Assembly: GCA_964343365.1 (NCBI GenBank)
Contig: CAYFJI010000123.1
Coordinates: 1-5,424, forward strand
Origin: CAJXWH01 sp964343365
Lineage (GTDB): Bacteria; Pseudomonadota; Gammaproteobacteria; Arenicellales; UBA868
Reading direction: 5' to 3'
DNA: 5,424 bases
Under the pieces are notes generated by a model. That model was given only the letters and a program-made list of their open reading frames with translations. It made no database searches and had not been told where the DNA came from. The first letter of the stretch is position 1, and the number at the start of each line of letters is the position of its first letter. Made by a program: the position numbers and the translations under genes. Positions 1 through 5,424 of the stretch are shown here, in pieces.

Positions 1-415
1 TCACAGTTTAGCATTTCATTCAACACATTCAGGATTTGCCATTTACATGCAAAGATTAAGAGGCGTAAAAATTGGGAAGAATTGCCATTTTAACCCCTAT
101 GCATTAATCGATTTAATGTATCCCGAATTGGTCACTATTGGAGATAATGTAACTTTAGGTTCCTATTCTATGTTATTTGCGCATAATAATCCGACTGCAA
201 ATTTATTTTTAAAATTAGGAGAGTATCCAAGAAAAACAGGAGAGATTAATATCAAATCAGGTGTAGTTATCAATCCTGGTGCAATTATTACTTTAGGTGT
301 AACTATTGGAGAGAACTCTATAATTTCTTCCGGTAGTGTTGTGACTAAAGATATTCCTGAATATTGCGTTGTTGTAGGAAATCCAGGAAGAGTAATAAAA
401 AAAATAGAACACTGA
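1..415 (+). CDS. Hexapeptide-repeat (left-handed beta-helix) acyltransferase, 5' end missing
   Basis: This is the C-terminal 137 residues of a probable sugar O- or N-acetyltransferase of the WbbJ/maltose-acetyltransferase-like superfamily. These are cytoplasmic trimeric enzymes that transfer acetyl from acetyl-CoA to a sugar. Imperfect hexapeptide repeats run through the fragment: GVKIGKN, then VTIGDNVTLGS, then the block GVVINPGAIITLGVTIGEN, then SIISSGSVVTKDI. It closes with the hallmark tail VVVGNPGRVIKKI. A FAHN segment after the first repeats sits where these enzymes usually carry the active-site histidine. An ATG lies at 47, but the frame is open back to base 2, and the residues just before it (FAIYMQRLRGVKIG) match the pre-helix segment of complete family members. 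The true start is therefore most likely outside the window and Met at 47 internal. The stop at 413-415 is one base before the deacetylase ATG, which suggests coupling. The family is clear; the substrate is unknown. Confidence 0.88.
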   Translation, partial: HSLAFHSTHSGFAIYMQRLRGVKIGKNCHFNPYALIDLMYPELVTIGDNVTLGSYSMLFAHNNPTANLFLKLGEYPRKTGEINIKSGVVINPGAIITLGVTIGENSIISSGSVVTKDIPEYCVVVGNPGRVIKKIEH

Positions 416-416
416 T

Positions 417-1268
417 ATGAACAAAAATTTATTGGGAATTGATTTTGAAGATTGGTTTCATCCAGAATTAATAAAAAAATATTTGACAAATGAAAAACTA
501 GAGCCTAAAATAATTAATGGGATTGATAAAATTCTAGAACTTTTAAGAAAAAATGAAACTAAAGCAACTTTTTTTCTAGTGGGAGATCTATTAGAATCCA
601 AACCAGATATTTTAGATAAAATTTTAGAAAATGATCATGAGATTGCATTTCATACAATGCACCATACACGTTTACACGATTACAATTCAAAGGATGAATT
701 TTCAAATGAATTAAAACAATTTTCAATATTAACAAATAAAAAATCAAGAGGGTTTAGAGCACCAACGTTTTCACTTGATTCTTCAACAAGATGGGCAGTG
801 GAATGTCTAATTGAGAATAATTATAATTATGATAGCAGTGTAGTTCCTGCAAAAACCTCTATGTATGGACATCCAAATGCACAAGAAAATCCGTATAAAA
901 TTTCAAGCAAATCTATTGAAGAATCAGACATGAATGGAAAAATAATCGAATATCCTTTACTTGTAACAAGATTTCTAGGTAAGAAAATACCTGCAGGAGG
1001 AGGATTTTATCTTCGAACACTTCCATCAAGAGTGATAGAAAAAGCAATCAACAATTATGAAATAAGAGGAATTCCAGCTACATTCTATATTCATTCATGG
1101 GAGTTGACGCCTGAATTTATGCCAAAACTGAAATTATCAAAAAAAGATAATTTTATCACTTATCATAATATTGAAAAGGCATATGAAAAAATGGATAATC
1201 TATTGAAAAAGTTTGAATTTACATCATTTTTAGACTATACAGAAAATAATAAGGAGAAATCATACTAA
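417..1268 (+). CDS. NodB-type polysaccharide deacetylase (XrtA/PEP-CTERM-associated type)
   Basis: This 283-residue carbohydrate esterase family 4 (NodB fold) protein is predicted to remove N-acetyl groups from a glycan or glycan precursor in a metal-dependent way. Visible motifs: GIDFEDWFH at 7-15, with D9 and D12 as catalytic and metal-binding acid candidates; HTMHH at 79-83, the H-x3-H metal pair; RAPTFS at 114-119, equivalent to the RxPY motif; YDSSVVP at 138-144; AGGGFYLRTLP at 193-203; and FYIHSWELTPE at 223-233, with H226 as the catalytic histidine candidate. The opening DxEDWF and the GGGFYLR and H-x-WE segments are typical of the deacetylases in XrtA/PEP-CTERM exopolysaccharide loci (DUF3473 tail). 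No signal peptide or membrane segment is seen, so it probably acts in the cytoplasm on lipid- or nucleotide-linked sugar. It begins one base after the acyltransferase stop. No good Shine-Dalgarno site precedes the ATG, which fits translational coupling. All key residues are intact; the substrate is unknown. Confidence 0.92.
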   Translation: MNKNLLGIDFEDWFHPELIKKYLTNEKLEPKIINGIDKILELLRKNETKATFFLVGDLLESKPDILDKILENDHEIAFHTMHHTRLHDYNSKDEFSNELKQFSILTNKKSRGFRAPTFSLDSSTRWAVECLIENNYNYDSSVVPAKTSMYGHPNAQENPYKISSKSIEESDMNGKIIEYPLLVTRFLGKKIPAGGGFYLRTLPSRVIEKAINNYEIRGIPATFYIHSWELTPEFMPKLKLSKKDNFITYHNIEKAYEKMDNLLKKFEFTSFLDYTENNKEKSY

Positions 1269-1311
1269 ACGTTTTTTTGATGATAGTTGAATTTTGAATT
1301 GATGTGAAAAT
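1269..1311 (+). other. Short intergenic gap with T-tract, possible weak stop/start point in the cluster
   Basis: This 43-base gap is the only real break in the + strand gene train; all the other junctions are one base or an overlap. It holds a run of seven T at 1272-1278, just after the deacetylase stop, which could act as a weak archaeal T-tract terminator. A tandem copy of TTGAATT follows at 1287-1300, then GTGA at 1304-1307, four bases before the next ATG, a partial Shine-Dalgarno match. No convincing archaeal TATA box or bacterial -35/-10 pair was found, so whether a separate promoter serves the downstream genes is undecided. Confidence 0.3.
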
Positions 1312-2388
1312 ATGAGGATTGTATTTGATTTGGATGGAGTGATCTGTGAGCTTAAGAAACCTAGAGAGTCATATTCAGATGTCGTTCCAAAAAAGAAAGT
1401 AATTGAAAAAATGAGAAAGTTAAGAGAAGATGGTCATTATTTGATAATTCACACTGCAAGACATATGCGAACATGTGATGGAGATGTAAAAAAAGTAATT
1501 GAAAAAATTGGAACAATTACTGAAGATTGGTTGAAAAAATGGAAGGTACCATATGATGAATTAGTATTTGGAAAACCATACGCAGACATTTACATTGATG
1601 ATTTGGGAGTTGAATTTTCATCCAGTAAGGAATTGGGAGAAAAGTTAGGATCTATTCAGCCGGTAATTATAATTCCAATGGCAGGAGAAGGAAAGAGATT
1701 TAGAGATGAAGGTATACAAAAACCAAAATTTATGATTGAGGTTAAAAATAAAACATTATTTGAATGGTCAATGGAAAGTTTACCATTAGATATTTCTAAA
1801 AAAATTATTTTTATTTGTTTGGAAGAACATAAGAAAAAATTTGAAGCTGATAAATTTATTAAAAAAATAATGAATGAAAAATATCCAAATATAAAATACG
1901 AATTAGTGTTGATAAACCAGATTACAAGAGGTCAAGTTGAGACAGTATTACATGCAAGACATTTAGTAAGACCAGAAAACCCATTACTAATTTATAATAT
2001 CGATACACATTTTACATCAACACGGCTAAAATCAAAAATTTTAACATTAGAGAATAGAAATATGGATGGATTACTAGGATGTTATGAATCTAGTGATAAA
2101 AATTTAAGCTTCATTAAATTAGATGAAAATGGTTTTGTTGAAGAAGTAAAAGAGAAAGAGAAAATCTCAAATTTTGCATCAACAGGTTTGTATATTTTTA
2201 CCAGAGCAGAAGAATTTTTTAATGCTGGTAAAATAATGATTGAGAAAAATAATAAAGTTAAAAATGAATATTATGTTTCGGAGATTTTTAATATGTTATT
2301 AAAATCTAATACAAAATTTGAAATAGATGTAGCAGATAAATTCATTCCATTAGGAACACCAGAAGATCTAAAAAAATTTGAGATATGA
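1312..2388 (+). CDS. Bifunctional HAD phosphatase (EcbF/BcbF-like) - sugar nucleotidyltransferase (BcbE-like) fusion
   Basis: This 358-residue protein has two enzyme domains. Residues 1-110 are a compact HAD phosphatase of the capsule EcbF/BcbF type. Motif I is DLDG with D6 and D8, motif II is HTAR with T48, K88 lies in the FGKP segment, and motif IV is YIDD with D96 and D97. No large cap domain is present. Residues 116-358 are a GT-A-fold nucleotidyltransferase: MAGEGKRF at 123-130 (the GxGxRF nucleotide loop), KPKF at 137-140, NIDT at 229-232 with D231 as the metal ligand, STGLYIF at 290-296, and LGTPEDL at 347-353. It should dephosphorylate a sugar (or alditol) phosphate and form an NDP-sugar. 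The start is well supported, because an in-frame TGA lies at 1300-1302 and no other start codon follows it. The gene ends one base before the ATG of the next. The HAD family and the nucleotidyltransferase family both take their names from Pasteurella-type capsule loci. The activated substrate is not predictable. Confidence 0.88.
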   Translation: MRIVFDLDGVICELKKPRESYSDVVPKKKVIEKMRKLREDGHYLIIHTARHMRTCDGDVKKVIEKIGTITEDWLKKWKVPYDELVFGKPYADIYIDDLGVEFSSSKELGEKLGSIQPVIIIPMAGEGKRFRDEGIQKPKFMIEVKNKTLFEWSMESLPLDISKKIIFICLEEHKKKFEADKFIKKIMNEKYPNIKYELVLINQITRGQVETVLHARHLVRPENPLLIYNIDTHFTSTRLKSKILTLENRNMDGLLGCYESSDKNLSFIKLDENGFVEEVKEKEKISNFASTGLYIFTRAEEFFNAGKIMIEKNNKVKNEYYVSEIFNMLLKSNTKFEIDVADKFIPLGTPEDLKKFEI

Positions 2389-2389
2389 G

Positions 2390-4039
2390 ATGGAGTTAAG
2401 AGATGTTAGAGTACTTATTTTAAGTGCAGGTAAAATTGACAATGAATTATCAAAAATTTTTGGAGAAATACCTTCAGGACTTATTCCAATTAATGGAAAA
2501 CCAGTAATTTTTAAAATAATTGATAAATTATTAAATGAAGGAATTAAAAAAATTTCAGTTAGTACCGGGTATAAAAAAGAGATTTTGGAAGAAATTGTTA
2601 ATGAACAATATAAAAATTTATGTGAATTAGAATTTATTCCAGTAGATCATAACACACCTCCAGGTAATTCTATAAAAACATCCGTAGATTTGTGTAAAGA
2701 AGAAAAATTATTAATTATTTTAGGAGATACGTTATTCGACAACAACATAAATGAATTGATATCCAAAAAGAAGAATGTTGTATTAATATCAAAAAAATTT
2801 TCTCAAACAAAAAATTGGTGTGTTATAACAAAAAAAGATGAAAGTGTAGATAAAATTTTTGATAAAAAAAAATTAGAAGATAAAGAAGAATATCATGCAT
2901 TAGTTGGATGTTATTTTTTTAACAATGTAAATTTCTTAAAAAATATTTTAAGTGAATTTAGAGGTGAAGAAAGATTAGAAATAAGTTCCATAATGGAAAA
3001 AATTAAGAAGAAAGAAAAATTTGAAGCTGTGAATGCAAAAAAATGGCTTGACGTGGGACATGTAGAGAATTATTACTCCACAAAACAATTTGTTTTAAAA
3101 ACCAGATATTTTAATAAATTACAATTTGATGAATCGGGAGATAATGTAATTAAAACTAGTACTAATATTGAAAAATTAATTGACGAGGTTAATTGGTATA
3201 AAAATTTACCAAAAAATATTTCAAATTTGGTTCCAAAAATTACAGATTCATCAACAGGAAATAATCCATTCATAAAATTAGAATATATCAAACACCCAAC
3301 ATTGTCAGAACTATGGCTGTATAGTGAATTCAGTACTAGATTTTGGAAGGATACAATAAAAAAAATATTTGATATAATCATGAAATTTAGGGAACATAGT
3401 CAAGATGTCACTAAACAAGAGTATGATTCGATATACTTTAAAAAAACAGTGAATCGAATTACTGAATTAGTAAACGAAAATGAAATATTTGCAAGTATTT
3501 TTGAATATGATTTCATTATAATTAATGATAAAAAATTTAAAAATTGGAATTTGATGAAAAGTGAAATAGAAAAACGAATAGATACTATGTTTGATGACTG
3601 TGATAATTGTTTTGTTCACGGTGATCTTTATTTTTCAAATATACTTTATGATGTAGAAAATGACCATTTCAAATTAATTGATCCTAGAGGAAAATGGGGT
3701 GATAGTAATTCAGGAGATATCAAATACGATATAGCCAAAATAAGACATTCAGTAGTGGGGGGATTTGATACTATCATAAATGGACTTTATTCGGCAAAAT
3801 ATTTGGATAATAATAAAATAGAATACAAAGTTTTTAGGAGAAAAAATAATCGAGAGATAAGTGAGGAATTAGATAAGGAAATCAAAGAAAATTGGAATTT
3901 GGATGAAATAAAAATAATTGAAGGATTATTATTTATTTCAATGCTGCCACTTCATAGTGATAATTTTGAGAGACAGCTAGCATTATTTTGTGTTGGAATA
4001 GAAAGATTAAATGAAATATTTGGTGAGATAAAATATTGA
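2390..4039 (+). CDS. Bifunctional nucleotidyltransferase-like / APH-choline-kinase-like phosphotransferase fusion
   Basis: This 549-residue two-domain protein is read from the ATG at 2390. An in-frame TTG at 2378 would add four residues but overlaps the previous gene. Residues 5-235 have the nucleotidyltransferase fold: LILSAG at 9-14, IPSGLIPINGKP at 27-38, ILGDT at 110-114 with D113 as a metal ligand, and WLDVGH at 219-224 with D221. The usual GxGxR loop and PK lysine are absent. Residues 245-549 resemble aminoglycoside phosphotransferase/choline kinase: VIK with K255 and E266 as the ATP-binding pair, the catalytic loop VHGDLYFSN with D412 and N417, and LIDPRG with D431 as the Mg ligand. 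A kinase fused to a nucleotidyltransferase suggests a salvage-style route that phosphorylates and then activates a sugar or alcohol, as in LicA/LicC for choline or fucokinase-pyrophosphorylase by analogy. The reading frame is intact and no signal peptide is seen. It overlaps the glycosyltransferase gene by four bases. The domain calls are firm; the substrate is unknown. Confidence 0.85.
   Translation: MELRDVRVLILSAGKIDNELSKIFGEIPSGLIPINGKPVIFKIIDKLLNEGIKKISVSTGYKKEILEEIVNEQYKNLCELEFIPVDHNTPPGNSIKTSVDLCKEEKLLIILGDTLFDNNINELISKKKNVVLISKKFSQTKNWCVITKKDESVDKIFDKKKLEDKEEYHALVGCYFFNNVNFLKNILSEFRGEERLEISSIMEKIKKKEKFEAVNAKKWLDVGHVENYYSTKQFVLKTRYFNKLQFDESGDNVIKTSTNIEKLIDEVNWYKNLPKNISNLVPKITDSSTGNNPFIKLEYIKHPTLSELWLYSEFSTRFWKDTIKKIFDIIMKFREHSQDVTKQEYDSIYFKKTVNRITELVNENEIFASIFEYDFIIINDKKFKNWNLMKSEIEKRIDTMFDDCDNCFVHGDLYFSNILYDVENDHFKLIDPRGKWGDSNSGDIKYDIAKIRHSVVGGFDTIINGLYSAKYLDNNKIEYKVFRRKNNREISEELDKEIKENWNLDEIKIIEGLLFISMLPLHSDNFERQLALFCVGIERLNEIFGEIKY
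4022..4027 (+). promoter_or_regulatory. Shine-Dalgarno site deciding a TTG start
   Basis: GGTGAG lies eight bases upstream of the TTG at 4036. It matches the GGTGA core complementary to the archaeal and bacterial 16S rRNA 3' end. The site lies inside the end of the preceding kinase-fusion gene, so translation of the glycosyltransferase can be re-initiated by ribosomes ending at the overlapping TGA at 4037-4039. It is the clearest ribosome binding site in the window. Confidence 0.65.
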
Positions 4040-5025
4040 AATTAACAGTTGCAATTCCAACATTTAATGGAGGAAGTAATCTTGAGAGAGCAATAAGATC
4101 ATGTAAAAATATACAACTTTCATCAGAAGATTATGAAATTTTAGTGATAGATAATTGTTCAACAGATGATTCAATTTCAAATCTTAAAAAATTAAAAGAT
4201 GAGTTCATTAATTTATCAGTAATAGAAAATGAGGTAAATGTTGGAAGAATTCAGAATTGGAATATATGTATCAATAATGCAAAAGGAAAATTTTTAATTT
4301 TTCTTTTTTCAAATGATACAATCAATGAGAAAAATAATATTCATGAATGTCTAAAAATATTAGATGCCGATAATGGAATATCTATTAGTTTTGCTTCATT
4401 ATTAAAGAAGGAAATCAATAATTCCTACTTAAAAAAAATATTTTCGTCAAAAATAATTCAATGTAAATCAGATTGTTTTACGAGAGAATGTCTGAATAGA
4501 GGATTATTACCATTTGGACCAATTCAATCAATAATTTACAGAACAGAAGATATCAAAAAAGATGATAATAGATTTCTCACAGATATGCCAATAAATGCAG
4601 ATGAAATTTTCACATATAGAGAGACATTAAAACGTGACAGATTACTATTTTCACCAAGGCCACAAATAACATGGGATTTAACACAAGGTAGATTTCATGG
4701 ACAAATGAAAATTCAGGATGAAACAAAAGAACATTCAGAAACAATAAAAATAATTTCAGAAATTACTGGAATCAAAGTAGATTATGGATTAGTTTTAACT
4801 TATAGAGCTATAAATCTTTTAAAATTTTCTGCAGAAAATATCAAAAGTGATGGAAAAAAAAGTGCTACAAAGCATCTTTTATTAAAAATGAAACAAAGTA
4901 AATCATTTTTTAATACTGATAAAATTTTGATAAAAGCAATTTTAGAAAAAATTAAAAATTCAAAAAAAGACGCAGATGATATTTTATATGGAGAGATTAT
5001 TTCTAAATGTCAGAATCAATATTAG
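4036..5025 (+). CDS. Family 2 glycosyltransferase
   Basis: This 329-residue GT-A-fold inverting glycosyltransferase (GT2, WcaA/WcaE-like) is predicted to transfer a sugar from an NDP-sugar to a growing surface glycan on the cytoplasmic face. The N-terminus starts directly with the first strand, KLTVAIPTFNGG at 2-13. LVIDNCSTDDS at 36-46 is the nucleotide-binding acid patch, NVGRIQNWNICI at 68-79 is the typical N-x-G-x3-NWN motif, and FLFSNDT at 89-95 stands in the DxD metal-binding position as SND. The C-terminal third is lysine-rich and helical with no clear membrane segment. The start is TTG at 4036, overlapping the previous stop as TTGA. No other start codon is possible without losing the first strand, and a good GGTGAG site precedes it. 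The last 23 bases overlap the end of the opposing - strand gene. The substrate could be the molecule activated by the two upstream fusion enzymes. Confidence 0.92.
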   Translation: MKLTVAIPTFNGGSNLERAIRSCKNIQLSSEDYEILVIDNCSTDDSISNLKKLKDEFINLSVIENEVNVGRIQNWNICINNAKGKFLIFLFSNDTINEKNNIHECLKILDADNGISISFASLLKKEINNSYLKKIFSSKIIQCKSDCFTRECLNRGLLPFGPIQSIIYRTEDIKKDDNRFLTDMPINADEIFTYRETLKRDRLLFSPRPQITWDLTQGRFHGQMKIQDETKEHSETIKIISEITGIKVDYGLVLTYRAINLLKFSAENIKSDGKKSATKHLLLKMKQSKSFFNTDKILIKAILEKIKNSKKDADDILYGEIISKCQNQY

Positions 5026-5424
5026 GTGATATTCTATAGATGGTACCATCCATAATTGAAACTACATATAATTTTCCGTCAGGTCCAAATTTTAAGTCAG
5101 TTATAACTCCAAAATTTTTTCCAAACATTATTTCATCCATGGATTCATGAAAATTTCCATAGGTATTTTCAGGATCAATATTAACTACAAGATCTTTCAA
5201 ATTTTCAGATTCAAAAATAAAACCATCGCGTTTTTCATTTAATTTTAAAATATAGATATTTCCATGATTAGTATCAGCTACAACCAATGAATTAGATTGT
5301 TGAAAAGAGTTAGGTGAAAAAGTTATTGCAGTAATACCAATAGGTAATTCCCATGAAAATTCAGGGTCACTGTAAACATAGTCTTGGTATGGAGTAACAG
5401 GAACTATACTTTTATCATGAATTG
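5003..5424 (-). CDS. PQQ-dependent sugar dehydrogenase-like (glucose/sorbosone dehydrogenase) beta-propeller protein, C-terminal part
   Basis: The reverse strand is open from the right edge to a TAG at 5003-5005, giving 139 residues of a longer protein whose start lies beyond the window. An in-frame TTG at 5285-5287 is internal to the domain and not a credible start. Two propeller blades are recognisable. The first is ITAITFSPNSF followed by LVVADTNHGNIYILKL. The second is VITDLKFGPDGKLYVVSI followed by the closing GTIYRISP, a classic glucose/sorbosone dehydrogenase (soluble PQQ-GDH/Hedgehog-interacting-protein) signature. Complete members are usually exported and oxidise sugars or serve as extracellular propeller domains. 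The catalytic and PQQ-binding residues would lie in the missing part, so activity cannot be judged. It converges on the glycan cluster and shares 23 bases with the end of the glycosyltransferase, so it is probably a separate transcription unit marking the cluster's edge. Confidence 0.85.
   Translation of the reverse strand, partial: IHDKSIVPVTPYQDYVYSDPEFSWELPIGITAITFSPNSFQQSNSLVVADTNHGNIYILKLNEKRDGFIFESENLKDLVVNIDPENTYGNFHESMDEIMFGKNFGVITDLKFGPDGKLYVVSIMDGTIYRISPNIDSDI

Noticed and set aside
47..49. ATG as the start of the acyltransferase
   Set aside because: The frame is open to the window edge, and the upstream residues match the pre-helix segment of the family. The ATG is most likely internal.
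163..489. Open reading frame of 108 codons on the - strand
   Set aside because: It lies antisense across the acyltransferase and deacetylase, both of which have clear family motifs. Its translation shows no recognisable domain.
559..747. Open reading frame of 62 codons on the - strand
   Set aside because: It is antisense to the deacetylase motif region. It has low complexity and no supporting signals.
2864..2872. Run of nine A in the kinase-fusion gene, with other runs of eight A at 397-404 and 4854-4861, as possible phase-variation tracts
   Set aside because: Such runs are scattered through all the lysine-rich genes of this A+T-rich sequence and are not placed near starts. The reading frames are intact, so they look like composition rather than contingency loci.
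3073..3381. Open reading frame of 102 codons on the - strand
   Set aside because: It is the shadow of the kinase N-lobe coding region. Its composition follows the reverse complement of A-rich codons, and no ribosome site or domain is visible.
5040..5150. Small + strand ORF of 36 codons preceded by AGGTGAT at 5024-5030
   Set aside because: The Shine-Dalgarno-like string is the complement of codons for the conserved I-S-P of the propeller protein, so it is most likely chance. The peptide is antisense to a recognisable domain.

Overview
The window is a strongly A+T-rich stretch carrying part of a surface-glycan (capsule, exopolysaccharide or S-layer glycan) biosynthesis cluster on the + strand. 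At the right edge it is met by an unrelated gene on the - strand. The A+T bias, the GGTGA-type Shine-Dalgarno site in front of a TTG start, and a glucose/sorbosone dehydrogenase-like beta-propeller gene at the edge fit an ammonia-oxidising archaeon (Nitrososphaerota, Nitrosopumilus-like). This assignment is inference: there is no rRNA or other marker here, and low-GC bacteria are not excluded.

Left to right on the + strand: (1) the 3' part of a left-handed beta-helix (hexapeptide-repeat) acyltransferase, whose frame is open to the left edge; (2) a NodB-type polysaccharide deacetylase of the kind found in XrtA/PEP-CTERM exopolysaccharide loci, one base downstream; (3) after a 43-base gap, a two-domain protein with an N-terminal HAD phosphatase (EcbF/BcbF capsule type) fused to a sugar-phosphate nucleotidyltransferase (BcbE-like); (4) one base later, a second two-domain protein with an N-terminal nucleotidyltransferase-like domain fused to a C-terminal aminoglycoside-phosphotransferase/choline-kinase-like domain; (5) overlapping it by four bases, a family 2 glycosyltransferase. 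On the - strand, (6) the C-terminal part of a PQQ-dependent sugar-dehydrogenase-like beta-propeller protein enters from the right edge. Its 3' end overlaps the glycosyltransferase by 23 bases.

Genes 3 to 5 are so tightly packed that they are very probably co-transcribed and translationally coupled. Together they offer a small-molecule kinase, a phosphatase, two nucleotidyltransferase domains and a glycosyltransferase. That is the tool-set needed to phosphorylate, trim, nucleotide-activate and transfer an unusual sugar or alcohol. The acyltransferase and deacetylase would decorate the glycan or its precursor. The exact activated molecule cannot be read from the sequence, and the paired fusion enzymes are the most interesting part of the window.

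The only gap between + strand genes longer than one base is at 1269-1311. No RNA genes, mobile elements, CRISPR arrays or long repeats were seen.
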